Part shown: positions 45,001 to 48,367 of the stretch, piece by piece
Numbering within the stretch: the stretch's first letter is position 1
Layout: every line of letters begins with the position of its first letter
DNA from: Megalopta genalis
Taxonomy: Eukaryota; Arthropoda; Insecta; Hymenoptera; Halictidae
Direction: 5' to 3'
Assembly (NCBI RefSeq): GCF_051020955.1
Contig: NC_135014.1
Location: 4,410,501 to 4,474,500 of the forward strand
DNA: 64,000 nucleotides
The notes under the pieces: generated by a model
Seen by the model: the letters and a program-made list of their open reading frames with translations, nothing else
The model's database searches: none
Told to the model about the DNA's origin: nothing
Program-made: the position numbers and the translations under genes

Positions 45001-46761
45001 AATTAACTCGCGACAGCCTTTTTCGTTGCCACGGCGCGGAGCGGCGAGAGCCCGGAACGACGCACCACGGGACGAGAGACGCGCAAGCGGTGAAAAGTGC
45101 CGTTTCATAAGCGCTCTTGAAATTAAAAGAACGTACTACACAGATAATTAATTGAACATTTGCTGATTTTGTTTCATTTTACTACCTGATTTCAAGGAAA
45201 GTCCACCTTAAAAAAAATGACTGAGATATAAAATTATTATTCACAGTGCTGTCGCTTCTTTAATTCAATTAATTACCGATGGGAACGAGTGTATTTATTG
45301 GGTTGGCAACTAAGTAATTGCCGATTTGTTCAATGAAATAAAAAATGTTTTTTTACTTGGAACGAAGTTTGATCTGTAATGTATTTTCCATTTTGTTCGA
45401 TGACCTTTTGCCATCTCTCTGACAACTTGAAAATTCCACGCTCGCAGAAAGTCTGATCTTGTACTAACGCACGCGTGCTTCGCGAAAGTTCAAACTCAAT
45501 TTTCTCAAAACCGCCATCGGTTTCGAAGACAGAATCGAATTTCATTCTTCTCTATAATCTGTATTTCGATATGTCCAAGAAAAAAACAGATCATTTCTTC
45601 GTTAACTTGGCAATTTTTGTCAATTGTATTTTCTTATCTTTAATATCTCCGAGTGAAAATATTATTTGGTACCGATACTGCTACCAAAATTATTGTTATT
45701 ATTCCTCTAGTTAACATGAGTAACGGTTGAATCGGGGAAAGAATTATTCGGTCGATTCCAATTATTATCGAGCAGATGTTGAAATAGGAATTCACTCGGA
45801 CAGCCGTAATCTATTGTATATTTCGTGCAAGTGTACTCATTTTTCTTGACTTATATGTTGTTCGATATTTTTTATTCTCATCTTGAATATTCAAGATTTA
45901 TTTAGTCGAATTCAATCGTTTAATCGGTAGGATAAAAAATGTAAACAAAATGTAAACAAAAAGTAGCAGCTACTTTGTGCCCAGCAGTGCTGGAATTAAC
46001 TTCCTTCGAAGAATGAACATTGAAAATTAACTTTTATCTGTCTCTGCAAGTCATGCAGAATAACATCATCAAATAATCTCAACTTAATTTCATAAGATGC
46101 ACCAGGTGAAACGTCGAAATGCTAATTTCGTACTAGGTTGTTCTTAACTCGTTGATAACATGGTGTGCGTTGGTCATTAATTATTCGTTCCCGAGTTATT
46201 AATTGATTCATTTGTATCGTACAGTCGATATACGTATTTCGAATTTAATATTTTCTTCAGCTAAAAATATTATACATATCAAGGGCTTATGGCAAAAATA
46301 ATTGAAAAGTAGGGACACAAATATATGTGTGATTTAAGCAGAAAATATTTTTCACCGTTTTCGGGTATATTCTGGCCCATGGTGCGGCGTCTTCGCGATT
46401 AAACGTCCCGCTGCGTTCGCACGATGAGCATCCTTTTGGTTTACTGTCGCCACGGCACCAGAAAAAGAAAAGCAAGAAAAATGGCGCTTGTCGAGCCGGG
46501 CGAGTGGTAAACGGATTAAGAGAGTAAAAAGTTTCGGTGGACGAGTGTAGTCCGCGAGAATCGCCTAAGTGAAACGGAATGGCGGTTCGTTGTTTCGCGC
46601 GACACTTTTTTCTCGCGACGGAGCCGTGAAAGTCCGAGGGTGCCAGAGGGGGGCGAGCGGGGCTGAAGACGCGACTGACTAAATTGAAAAGGATTACTTT
46701 TTAATTACCTCGGCTGGCGCGTGGGACTCGTATCGCCGCCGTGAGCCTCCGTCCCGGACAT
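1452..46761 (-). CDS. Corin: Corin-like type II transmembrane mosaic serine protease (18 exons, 1170 aa)
   Basis: Joined from exons 46709-46761, 44498-44615, 40807-41294, 34987-35244, 32989-33353, 30048-30172, 26179-26305, 17799-17950, 16439-16637, 15142-15294, 5663-5956, 5034-5175, 4496-4647, 3379-3568, 2828-2987, 2447-2570, 2196-2344 and 1452-1715. Every intron is GT-AG and every phase matches, giving one 3513 nt frame. Domains by residue: cytoplasmic tail 1-488, membrane span about 489-510, Frizzled CRD about 550-663, LDLa 681-714 and 717-777, SRCR about 778-872, trypsin domain 893 to about 1130. Activation is at R892/IVGG. The catalytic residues H935, D987 and S1086 are present, and D1080 predicts cleavage after Arg/Lys. 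C877 probably ties the stem to C1007 after activation. By family knowledge this is corin, which cleaves pro-natriuretic peptides in vertebrates. I know of no insect ANP, so the substrate is unknown. Possible N-glycosylation sites include N522, N566, N742, N828, N838 and N1064. The first exon is the least certain. Confidence 0.88.
1716..2195. repeat. Intron 17 with degenerate short tandem repeat
   Basis: Within about 1918-2120 an imperfect unit of roughly 40 bp, with the core GGTCGCGAATTCTA, recurs several times with drift. I see nothing else in this intron. Confidence 0.4.
2196..2344 (-). CDS. Corin: Corin exon 17: protease subsite region with specificity Asp
   Basis: Encodes residues 1034-1083. 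It carries VRVPVLNREIC, then GMICAGYPDGGKDACQ, in which D1080 is six residues before the active-site Ser and marks trypsin-like specificity. The acceptor is CTCGCAG at 2345-2347 and the donor is CAG/GTAAAT. The open frame runs on across intron 16, so without splicing the two neighbouring exons look fused by a spurious insert. Confidence 0.94.
2447..2570 (-). CDS. Corin: Corin exon 16: protease core, PVCLP and GWG
   Basis: Encodes residues 993-1034. It contains RPVCLP, whose C1007 is the partner of the stem cysteine that keeps light and heavy chains linked after activation, and VIGWGK. The acceptor is TTTTGCCAG and the donor is A/GTACGT, which splits the codon for T1034. Confidence 0.94.
2828..2987 (-). 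CDS. Corin: Corin exon 15: protease core with catalytic Asp
   Basis: Encodes residues 939-992. The motif HPNYN followed by DNDVALFQ supplies the catalytic D987. The acceptor is CTGTTTAG, completing codon AA/T (N939), and the donor is CAG/GTGGAA. Confidence 0.93.
3012..3305. mobile_element. MITE-like inverted-repeat element filling intron 14
   Basis: Two arms of about 75-90 bp are inverted copies. The left arm (about 3017-3098) reads AACAGGGCCGGGGAAAAATA and the right arm ends TATTTTTCCCCAGCCCTGT. TCAAG occurs directly outside both arms (3012-3016 and 3301-3305) and could be a 5 bp target duplication. The loop is a TA/TATT microsatellite (about 3129-3227). Without the element the intron would be roughly 100 bp. 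Confidence 0.6.
3129..3227. repeat. TA-rich microsatellite
   Basis: Runs of (TA)n and (ATT)n, interrupted, forming the loop of the inverted-repeat element in intron 14. Confidence 0.9.
3379..3568 (-). CDS. Corin: Corin exon 14: activation site and catalytic His
   Basis: Encodes residues 876-938 plus part of 939. It contains stem cysteine C877, the cleavage site QTR/IVGG at 892-893, and WILTASHC with catalytic H935 (the common form is TAAHC). The acceptor is TGCTGCAG at 3569-3571 and the donor is AA/GTGAGT. The open frame runs about 110 nt upstream of the acceptor into intron; that part is not coding in this model. Confidence 0.95.
3623..4473 (+). mobile_element. Tc1-like element with long terminal inverted repeats in intron 13
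   Basis: The ends are about 175 bp inverted repeats: the left one starts TACACTCATACACGAAAG and the right one ends CTTTCGTGTACGAGTGTA. TA dinucleotides at 3623 and 4472 fit a Tc1/mariner target site. Between them is one transposase fragment, so this is an internally deleted, non-autonomous copy. It lies only about 54 nt from the acceptor of exon 14 and 22 nt from the donor of exon 13. Confidence 0.85.
3945..4184 (+). pseudogene. Tc1-like transposase fragment
   Basis: The 79-residue frame contains DNDPKHTA and PPQSPDLNPIEHL, the hallmark of the Tc1 DD34E catalytic C-terminal part. It stops at TGA where the family normally continues with Trp (…EHLWDEVE), and related codons follow to about 4250. 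Only the catalytic C-terminal portion survives, so the copy is dead. Confidence 0.85.
4496..4647 (-). CDS. Corin: Corin exon 13: second half of SRCR domain
   Basis: Encodes residues 825-876. It starts K-VANSSRLTEHGTNLT and ends VELTCSEY, joining to A-CGQRR in exon 14. Three N-glycosylation sequons are present (N828, N838, N845). The acceptor is TTCTGTCGCAG. The donor is weak (TACG/GTAGCA) but is the only one that restores phase and the expected cysteine. Confidence 0.9.
5034..5175 (-). CDS. Corin: Corin exon 12: first half of SRCR domain
   Basis: Encodes residues 778-824. It reads LRVSIRNGD then RLEVF and ICAKLGY, a scavenger-receptor cysteine-rich domain start. The domain lies just before the protease, as in corin. 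The acceptor is TCGTTCCAG and the donor is AA/GTAAGAG. This exon is too short and phase-shifted to show up as a simple open frame. Confidence 0.92.
5298..5427. repeat. Duplicated exon-12 splice acceptor and AT-rich microsatellite
   Basis: 5300-5324 repeats, with one or two mismatches, the sequence at the exon-12 acceptor (5170-5194), including CATTCCAG followed by TGAGAG. An AT-rich low-complexity run of TA/ATAAT type follows at about 5339-5427. Confidence 0.75.
5663..5956 (-). CDS. Corin: Corin exon 11: two LDL-receptor class A repeats
   Basis: Encodes residues 680-777. LDLa-1 (681-714) is canonical, with CIPLDWKCDGHLDCADNSDE and its calcium-binding acidic residues. LDLa-2 (717-777) ends CDGIMNCPWGQDERYC, but its first and second cysteines (C717 and C750) are 33 residues apart instead of about six to eight. 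The acceptor is GTTGCACAG and the donor is T/GTAAGC. The exon joins the Frizzled exon directly at A680. Confidence 0.94.
6241..6605. repeat. (ATAAT)n pentanucleotide satellite
   Basis: About 330 bp of almost perfect TATAA units, interrupted by two blocks of TATAG variant units (about 6356-6385 and 6496-6515). The long open frame on the minus strand (IILYY repeated) is an artefact of a period-5 repeat without stops. Confidence 0.97.
6606..6990 (+). pseudogene. mariner transposase C-terminal remnant
   Basis: The frame 6624-6983 contains HPAYSPDLSPTDFHLFKRL, the YSPDL..P.D.H signature of mariner DD34D transposases, followed by the usual C-terminal tail (RWEKCIEANGAYF). The N-terminal and first catalytic regions are missing. 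A second copy of the same family lies at about 30630-31440. Confidence 0.85.
7674..7746 (+). mobile_element. Partial MITE with TACAGTAAT end
   Basis: One end of the family described at 8349-8525, with TACAGTAATGTCTCCC and GGACAATTTGGGAAGAGGAG. The other end is missing. Confidence 0.6.
8349..8525. mobile_element. Palindromic MITE, TA target, TACAGTAAT ends
   Basis: Near-perfect hairpin of about 177 bp. Its two halves carry AAAATGGACA..TTGGGAAGAGGAGA and the reverse, with ends TACAGTAATTTCTCCC and GGGAGACATTACTGTA. Further copies lie at about 7674 (partial), 33621-33735, 37194-37379 and 56494-56683. Confidence 0.8.
8990..9152 (-). mobile_element. Terminal fragment of TGAGCCGTTTATTTTG family
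   Basis: Inverted copy of the right end of the larger element at 39007-40177 (TGAGCCG, then TTATTTTGAAAGTGGCATCA, then AAATATGGATGCTAACTTTC). It is cut off where the foldback element at 9153 begins. Confidence 0.65.
9153..9469. mobile_element. Foldback MITE, copy 1 (left end truncated)
   Basis: Belongs to the family ending TACAGGGTGTCCCAAAAATG. The right end, GGGACACCCTGTA, is intact and the outer part of the left arm is missing. The inner arms (GAAGCAACTTCTTCCTTTAC and its inverse) pair along most of the length. Confidence 0.85.
9529..9604. repeat. (TA)n microsatellite
   Basis: About 37 TA units without interruption. Confidence 0.98.
9793..10386 (-). other. Unassigned 197-codon open frame inside intron 10
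   Basis: This long open frame lies in a CpG-rich patch of the large intron. The translation shows no recognised domain, signal peptide or transmembrane segment, and it is rich in R, P and S. A short tandem GTCGC repeat lies at about 10119-10143. High CpG lowers the chance of stop codons, so chance is the leading explanation. Conserved regulatory DNA or a nested gene cannot be excluded. Confidence 0.2.
10390..10868. repeat. Spaced direct duplication of ~110 bp
   Basis: 10398-10505 and about 10755-10868 are diverged direct copies sharing GCCGAAATTGTCCC, an AGACGAT block, CTTCGATTGACTG-like sequence and a TTCGCTCTC block. I do not recognise the unit. Confidence 0.5.
11243..11294. repeat. (ATA)n microsatellite
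   Basis: About 17 AAT/ATA units. Confidence 0.97.
11417..12035 (+). mobile_element. TTAA-flanked piggyBac-type element, family A copy 1
   Basis: Bounded by TTAA at both ends with inverted termini TTAACCCTTTACACTCCG and CGGAGTGCTAAGGGTTAA. Inside, at about 11603, is a frame starting MAKRSNTNESHDTSGSEDEL, then stops. The acidic, Ser-rich start resembles piggyBac transposase N termini, so this looks like an internally deleted copy. Two further copies are at 22333-23335 (inverted, longer) and 16765-16975 (truncated). Confidence 0.75.
12361..12440. repeat. (GA)n microsatellite
   Basis: About 40 GA units with one interruption. The SLSLSL open frames on the opposite strand are artefacts. Confidence 0.97.
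12917..13285. mobile_element. Foldback MITE, copy 2 (complete)
   Basis: Begins TACAGGGTGTCCCAAAAATG and ends with the inverse, GGGACATCCTGTA. The two ~180 bp arms are inverted copies through most of the length. It contains CCAAT boxes in both orientations (GACCAATGAG, GCCAATGAGC, TTATTGGTCAC). Confidence 0.9.
14152..14398. repeat. Minisatellite, ~15-16 bp AATGATTAAACTTAAT unit
   Basis: Roughly 15 imperfect copies of a unit alternating AATGATTAAACT and TAATAATTGAACT forms. Confidence 0.85.
14609..14730. mobile_element. MITE with GACTGCGGATTTTTATGCA ends (short copy)
   Basis: Left end GGACTGCGGATCTTTATGCA and right end TGCATAAAATCCACAGTCA are inverted. Longer copies lie at about 20097-20291, 42175-42369, 43590-43790 and 43833-44033. 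AT-rich low-complexity sequence follows at 14800-14950. Confidence 0.65.
15142..15294 (-). CDS. Corin: Corin exon 10: C-terminal part of Frizzled domain
   Basis: Encodes residues 629-679 plus the first base of A680. It reads TKRRCGFFLDVFGLTLPEYLEC, then FPES and DEC, supplying the last Frizzled cysteines (C634, C651, C663). The acceptor is TTTCCTTCAG and the donor is CCTG/GTAAGT. Confidence 0.95.
15360..15574. mobile_element. TTAA MITE, family B copy 1
   Basis: 215 bp with TTAA at both ends and inverted termini TTAACACTAAACCTACC and GGTAGGTTTAGTGTTAA. A near-identical copy is at 19651-19865 and a diverged relative at 18083-18264. The TTAA target and short termini suggest piggyBac mobilisation. 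Confidence 0.85.
15757..15984 (+). pseudogene. Possible piggyBac-like transposase N-terminal remnant
   Basis: The 75-codon frame MSRKNTNLCNGMSFLERYAD continues with an acidic, Ser/Asp-rich stretch (DSDSDDENN) and then runs into a TA repeat. Acidic N termini like this are common in piggyBac transposases. TTAACACA with an inverted look lies downstream at about 16359. No catalytic region is present. It could also be an unrelated acidic open frame. Confidence 0.35.
16439..16637 (-). CDS. Corin: Corin exon 9: central Frizzled domain
   Basis: Encodes residues 563-628. It starts IPYNYTVFPNY, a Frizzled hallmark, and continues through CYELAALFLCSVFVPKC and RPCRSLC. The acceptor is GTTCCTCCAG before ATCCCG. 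The open frame continues upstream with two cysteines, but their spacing does not fit; exon 8 supplies the correct first two cysteines. The donor is TTCG/GTGAGT. Confidence 0.95.
16765..16975 (-). mobile_element. TTAA piggyBac-type element, family A fragment
   Basis: Starts TTAACCCTCAGCACTCCG and matches about 200 bp of one end of the element at 11417-12035. The rest is missing. Confidence 0.75.
17799..17950 (-). CDS. Corin: Corin exon 8: juxtamembrane stem and start of Frizzled domain
   Basis: Encodes residues 512-562. A stem with sequon NKT (N522) leads into GVCLPIIVTFCKYHK, whose C550 and C558 are the first two Frizzled cysteines; exon 9 then begins IPYN. The donor is AAG/GTAAAC. The acceptor, AAAATAG/CG, has a poly-A rather than pyrimidine-rich tract, but it alone restores phase (T/CG, S512) after the membrane-span exon. 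Confidence 0.88.
18083..18264. mobile_element. TTAA MITE, diverged relative of family B
   Basis: 182 bp bounded by TTAA, with termini TTAACACTAAACATGC and GTTAGGTTTATTGTTAA inverted to one another. Confidence 0.65.
19142..19654. mobile_element. TTAA composite element, family C, containing foldback copy 3
   Basis: Ends are TTAACCTCTTAGGCACGACG and GTACCTAAAAGGTTAA, with TTAA at both. The middle (19212-19578) is a full foldback MITE. The flanks match those of the copies at 51600-52196 and 56718-57309. Confidence 0.85.
19651..19865. mobile_element. TTAA MITE, family B copy 2
   Basis: Nearly identical to 15360-15574. Its left TTAA is the same four bases that end the family C element at 19651-19654. 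Confidence 0.9.
20097..20291. mobile_element. MITE with GCGGATTTTTATGCA-type ends
   Basis: Left end CGCGGGTTTTTATGCGAAAT and right end AAATGCATAACATCCGCGG are inverted. Same family as 42175-42369 and 43590-44033. Confidence 0.6.
21525..21975. repeat. Degenerate array of GCACAGTAACTGA-like motifs
   Basis: Motifs GTTACTGTG (about 21561, 21601) and CACAGTAACTGA (about 21843, 21879), with variants GGTAACTGAG and ACAATAACTGA nearby, occur about ten times in both orientations. It may be a decayed tandem repeat. Confidence 0.45.
22054..22302. mobile_element. TTAA MITE, family D
   Basis: 249 bp bounded by TTAA. The termini TTAACCCTGGACCGG and CGACCGTTCCAGGATTAA are imperfect inverted repeats. Confidence 0.55.
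22333..23335 (-). mobile_element. TTAA-flanked piggyBac-type element, family A copy 2
   Basis: Ends TTAACCCTTAGCACTCCG and CGGAGTGCAAAGGGTTAA. On the minus strand it contains the same MAKRSNTNESHDTSSSEDEL start (at about 22784) as the copy at 11417-12035, followed by stops. It carries about 400 bp (roughly 22820-23225) absent from the other copy. Confidence 0.78.
24121..24283 (+). pseudogene. Open frame interrupted by a mariner insertion (unassigned)
   Basis: The frame reads to about 54 codons, with FAESENTDTESV and SEYIWTTENLEPEI, and is then broken by the mariner derivative at 24284. Codons resume after 24870. This could be an older transposon remnant. No family is assigned. Confidence 0.3.
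24284..24869 (+). mobile_element. mariner deletion derivative, copy 1
   Basis: TA target at both ends. Inverted termini are TTGGGTTGGCAACTAAGTAA and TTACTTAGTTGCCAACCCAA. Internally a (TTA)n stretch is followed by the C-terminal third of a transposase. The deletion junction is the same as in the inverted copy at 35587-36180. Confidence 0.92.
24434..24796 (+). pseudogene. mariner transposase C-terminal fragment
   Basis: The 120-residue frame has VIFQQDNARPHTS and PPYSPDLAPSDYHLFRSLDN, giving the second and third catalytic Asp of a DD34D mariner transposase, and ends WQKVVEQNGKYITD. The DNA-binding half and first Asp are deleted, so no active enzyme is possible. Confidence 0.92.
26179..26305 (-). 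CDS. Corin: Corin exon 7: transmembrane segment
   Basis: Encodes residues 470-511 plus the first base of S512. A basic stretch (GRLRFRF) precedes the hydrophobic run FFNVLALLIIAGGLAVYF (493-510). The positive-inside rule puts the N terminus in the cytoplasm, so the protease faces out. The acceptor is GCGTTCCAG and the donor is AAAT/GTAAGC. Confidence 0.94.
26642..27003. mobile_element. Foldback MITE, copy 4
   Basis: Left end eroded (TACATGCTGTCTCGCAATCC); right end GGGACACCCTGTA. The inverted arms and CCAAT boxes are as in the other copies. Confidence 0.88.
28084..28208. mobile_element. Short MITE of TGAGCCGTTTATTTTG family
   Basis: About 125 bp from TGAGCCGTTACTTTTTTTTT to TTCAAAATAAACGGCTCA-type ends. 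It shares AAAAGATACCGTTCAATTGT and GTTACCATTAG with the left end of the element at 39007-40177. Confidence 0.7.
30048..30172 (-). CDS. Corin: Corin exon 6: cytoplasmic linker before the membrane span
   Basis: Encodes residues 428-469. A polar, Ser/Thr-rich stretch (ALVSEPETSGRTITKSTSTP) ends HGGNNSSLHHK. The acceptor is GGTATGATCAG, joining G/AC (D428), and the donor is AAG/GTGAGC. It is recognised because its phases are exactly those needed to link exons 5 and 7. It has no domain of its own. Confidence 0.82.
30630..31440 (+). pseudogene. mariner transposase remnant, nearly full extent but broken
   Basis: Fragments in several frames follow mariner order: LGNNPAKAARDINLAFGENL (DNA-binding part), FFPCKMNR-like linker, ETITVEKYFRYIDETHEKL, then a HPAYSPDL-like block with in-frame stops, and a C-terminal piece (LRAEQFENEDRLKNSISEFI). 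It is the same family as the fragment at 6606-6990. A deletion removes the first catalytic region. Confidence 0.82.
32338..32640. repeat. Tandem duplication and AT-rich low-complexity run
   Basis: Two ~100 bp units share AATTGATTAACG, AATATG/AATATAATATG and a TTTATATAAAATT block. Imperfect TATAAT-type sequence follows to about 32635. Confidence 0.6.
32989..33353 (-). CDS. Corin: Corin exon 5: cytoplasmic tail, third EELQ repeat
   Basis: Encodes residues 306-427. It opens with YEELQRASQDLERRLH (307-322), the third copy of a repeated motif, then a charged helix-like stretch (EMEMDRARSILQHGLRKDRN). A Ser/Pro-rich disordered stretch follows (SQSPVPKPISVRQDSN). The acceptor is AACGATCAG and the donor is CCAG/GTAAAC. 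Confidence 0.88.
33621..33735. mobile_element. MITE of the TACAGTAAT family, degenerate copy
   Basis: Contains AAAAATGGACAATTTGAGAA and the inverse-type half CTTCCCAAAATATCCATC, then GATTAGAGAGAATTTATGGTA. Confidence 0.6.
33860..34364. mobile_element. Foldback MITE, copy 5, with one family C flank
   Basis: The foldback is 33860-34229. The right flank (CTGTTGTAAATCGATG to CTTAAAAGGTTAA, ending at TTAA 34361-34364) is family C sequence. The left family C flank is absent. Confidence 0.85.
34442..34678 (-). mobile_element. mariner deletion derivative with TTAGGTCTACCGG ends
   Basis: About 235 bp. Inverted termini are TTAGGTCTACCGGAAAGTTC and GAACCTTCCGGTAGACCTAA. The minus strand carries a short LPPRWQEVISNDGNYI-like stretch, the usual mariner C terminus, in a broken frame. 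Confidence 0.75.
34987..35244 (-). CDS. Corin: Corin exon 4: cytoplasmic tail, second EELQ repeat
   Basis: Encodes residues 220-305 plus part of 306. It starts LPSSKLGKQEGLDEG, then the charged HEDETKFAALLRLRRETEKR, then FEELQAASRKLERRLHEE (275-292). It is strongly charged and predicted helical or coiled-coil by eye. The acceptor is CGGTTCGACAG and the donor is ACCAG/GTAGAC. Confidence 0.9.
35587..36180 (-). mobile_element. mariner deletion derivative, copy 2
   Basis: Inverted copy of 24284-24869, with TA at both ends, the same terminal repeats, the same (AAT)n stretch and the same internal deletion. A few bases in the left terminal repeat are missing (CAACTAACTGCC). Confidence 0.92.
35656..36018 (-). 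pseudogene. mariner transposase C-terminal fragment, copy 2
   Basis: A 120-residue frame nearly identical to that at 24434-24796 (VIFQQDNARPHAS, PPYGPDLAPSDYHLF). The usual PYSPDL is PYGPDL here. It lacks the N-terminal half. Confidence 0.92.
36181..37193. other. Corin intron 3, unannotated stretch
   Basis: No coding frame, repeat family or RNA gene recognised. Confidence 0.7.
37194..37379. mobile_element. MITE of the TACAGTAAT family
   Basis: Palindromic halves (AAAATGGACAATTTGGTAAG and its inverse). The right end GGGAGAATTTACTGTA is intact and the left end eroded. Confidence 0.75.
37554..37903. mobile_element. Foldback MITE, copy 6
   Basis: From TGCAGGGTCTCCCAAAAATG to GGGACACCCTGTA. A deletion in the left arm removes about 20 bp around the GAGCTCGGCTGGCG block, so pairing is incomplete. 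Confidence 0.88.
37904..39006. other. Corin intron 3, unannotated stretch
   Basis: CpG-rich at 38200-38750 with overlapping chance open frames on both strands. A short GACTAGGC/AGACCAGGCCGG-like repetition is seen at about 38429-38485. Nothing else recognised. Confidence 0.65.
39007..40177 (+). mobile_element. Unclassified DNA transposon, ~1.17 kb, TGAGCCGTTTATTTTG ends
   Basis: The ends TTGAGCCGTTTATTTTGAAA and TTTCAAAATAAACGGCTCAA are inverted repeats. AATAAT occurs next to both ends and may be the target duplication. The terminal core TTTATTTTGAAAGTGGC..AAGTCAC recurs inside at about 39192 and 39946. It carries the interrupted frame at 39391-39693. Related fragments lie at 8990-9152 and 28084-28208. 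I cannot assign the superfamily. Confidence 0.7.
39391..39693 (+). pseudogene. 100-codon transposon ORF with AT-hook, one in-frame stop
   Basis: Frame 39391-39519 starts MWRLPPDPPADGYKMF and ends SPKRGRPRRY before TAA. The same frame resumes at once (QIEMDPLYAGSRPVSS) and runs to TAA at 39691-39693, passing LLNYIPPIYHSYLKNL and ending IAPIDDEN. KRGRPRR is an AT-hook DNA-binding motif. Only the one stop at 39517 separates the halves. It is probably an accessory protein or a transposase terminus. No catalytic region is seen. Confidence 0.5.
40807..41294 (-). CDS. Corin: Corin exon 3: proline-rich tail, acidic segment, first EELQ repeat
   Basis: Encodes residues 58-219 plus part of 220. It begins VAPPPIPLRPPAIPKRRK, which continues the polyproline run of exon 2 and resembles SH3-ligand motifs. 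A polar segment, an acidic Ser/Thr-rich stretch (SSKEETSEDSDF) and FEELQKASRDLEKRLHE (175-191) follow. The acceptor is TTGATGCAG and the donor is AACAG/GTAGGC. The open frame extends another 71 codons upstream past the acceptor; phase and the match to exon 2 favour this boundary. Confidence 0.88.
41633..41925. repeat. Minisatellite, ~61 bp unit, about 4.5 copies
   Basis: Each unit carries AGAATTATAAAACGAATTTT, then AATTTGCTGCGACGATGCG and ACACGGCACGAGGAT. Copies diverge toward the high-coordinate end. Confidence 0.85.
42175..42369. mobile_element. MITE with TAGACTGCGGATTT ends
   Basis: Left end TAGACTGCGGATTTACGTGA; right end CGTGAAATCCGCAG, inverted. Confidence 0.6.
42370..43550. other. Corin intron 2, CpG-rich unannotated stretch
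   Basis: 42580-43100 is GC- and CpG-rich relative to its surroundings. It may be regulatory. No exon with matching phases or a recognisable domain was found. Confidence 0.5.
43551..44060. repeat. Tandem duplication (243 bp period) of a MITE and its flank
   Basis: Two units contain MITE copies 43590-43790 and 43833-44033 (TAGACTGTGGATTTTTAT to ATAAAATCCATAGTCTA). They are separated by a repeated flank (TGTATCGCCAAT..CATCTTTTATAATCGG). A third flank copy starts at about 44041. Confidence 0.85.
44498..44615 (-). CDS. Corin: Corin exon 2: proline-rich cytoplasmic N-terminal part
   Basis: Encodes residues 18-57: QSRIHSVELPARASLLPEPP, then GVPPPIPRRHSAAPA. The acceptor is GCGAATTTCAG and the donor is GCG/GTAAGT. 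Its end phase (0) meets exon 3, with PPPIP motifs on both sides of the junction. The motif PPPIPRRHS looks like an SH3 ligand followed by a basophilic phosphorylation site; this is inference. Confidence 0.82.
45296..45458 (-). mobile_element. Truncated mariner fragment, same family as 24284-24869
   Basis: Starts at TA with TTGGGTTGGCAACTAAGTAA and keeps only the terminal repeat and the last ~30 codons of transposase (ERGIFKLSERWQKVIEQNGK). It breaks off after AAAGTCTGATC. Confidence 0.9.
45459..46708. other. Corin intron 1, unannotated stretch
   Basis: No coding frame or repeat family recognised. Confidence 0.65.
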
Positions 46762-46769
46762 TTTAATCT
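46709..46769 (-). CDS. Corin: Corin exon 1 (first coding exon), start codon at 46759-46761
   Basis: An acceptor TTGATTGCAG at 46770 is followed by 8 nt of leader (AGATTAAA) and ATG at 46759-46761. Residues 1-17 are MSGTEAHGGDTSPTRQP, and the split codon AG/A gives R18 in exon 2. The donor is CGAG/GTAATT. Start context is A-rich, as usual in insects. An acceptor immediately upstream implies at least one more, non-coding, 5' exon. This is the smallest exon and rests on phase, splice sites and start context, not on a domain. Confidence 0.7.
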
Positions 46770-48367
46770 CTGCAATCAATAACAAAAAAGAAGGATGCAT
46801 CGTTAATAAACAGTCGGCGGCCTGGAATCCCGTTTTTCTTGGTCGAAATGATTTTTCGCGTTGTTTCAAGGTTCAACACTTTGACTGCCGTGCCAACAAC
46901 CTCGAAAGTCTTCGCGAAATCAAAGTGTTCCATTTGTCACGTTGACTGCCGGGTGTAATTTGAAGAAATCTGTTCGAGACGCGAACGTCTTTTTTTTTCT
47001 TTGAATAGATAAATAATAACAGGCAGATAGTGAGAAATAAATCCTTTTTTTTTTACAAACGCGTCGTGATGGGTGATCGCCGCGAGACAACTCGTGGTTG
47101 GCAGCCAATCTGTTAACCAAATTGAAATGGAAAAGCGACATTTTTTAACATCTCTCGATAACAGTTCCAAGATTCTTACGTTTTAGGGAATCTAGTGAAA
47201 TTGGTAAGATGCGGTGAATCGGTATAGAAATTAATTTTCAAATTCGACCAATAATTTTGATAGCTGTGTACGGATGACGCGACAGTGCAAGTGTAATACA
47301 CTTTATTAATACCGCAATTACGATACACTTTCTTAACAGTGCAATTATGATATATACTTCATTGGTAATATAAATAGGATAATCTTTGTAATTAATATGA
47401 TAGATGTTTTAGGAGCTGCGCCGAGTCGATTTCTATAATCGAAATTCTCTTAAGATAATTCTTCCGTGTAACTACTTTTGAGAATCGTACGAAGCTCGTC
47501 CGTTTCCGTATTTATGGACGAACATGCGTGTCCGATTAGGTCCGGGCGATAATGCGCGCGTGAAACGGCTCGAGGGTAAAAGATGCAGGCGCGCGCGTTA
47601 CGCGGACCGAATGAAGGGAAATGAAGATTAAACGGCGATCGAGATCGTTCACAATCGCGGCCGAGGCCCGTGACGTTTAACCGAGCGGGCGGACGGTTTG
47701 CGCATAGTGACAGTGCCACTTCGGCTCACTATCAAGTGAAAGCACTATTCAATTTCCTGCTATCTCATCGGCGTGCACCCTTCCACAAGGGTCGGCCCTA
47801 CCAGACTGCACCCGTAGGATCGATGTGCCGGCGACCGCCCCCGCGTTCTCGACAAAAGCACTCGGAGCAGCCTCTCTCTCTCTCTCTCGCACTCCCTCTC
47901 TTCCTCTCTCCCCCTGTCTCTCTATCTCTCTAACACTTCCGTTTTAAATACCCGTCATTTTCCTATACTCCTTTTATCCCGACATGCTCGGACGAGCAGC
48001 AGTCTTTTTTTTTCACCGTCGGCCGACGACTGCAAAGTGCAGCGAATTGCGATTGAATGGTCGTAATCGATGCACCGTCGATTCCGTGGAGAAGTCAAAC
48101 ATATCGAATGCTGGAACTATGTCCGAGTGAGATTGCTTGGTCATTGCGACGACGCAAGTATTGTCGGGAATACAAATTCTTGGCGAAATGAAGAAGCCGT
48201 TTGGATATTGCTGCTAAATGTGAATGTTACTTTTAGTCTTTTAAAAAATGGTAATAAATTTTTGTTTCTCTGTTTATTTGGCAATTAAATCCACACGGGC
48301 ATGCAATAAATTCATATTTTCTTTCTCTTCCTAGGAATTATTTATAATAACGAAGTACTAATCGACA
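46770..48367. other. Upstream of first coding exon; CT-rich and CpG-rich segments
   Basis: A CT-rich low-complexity run lies at 47871-47930. 47480-47870 is CpG-rich and might be regulatory. No coding exon recognised. Confidence 0.55.
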
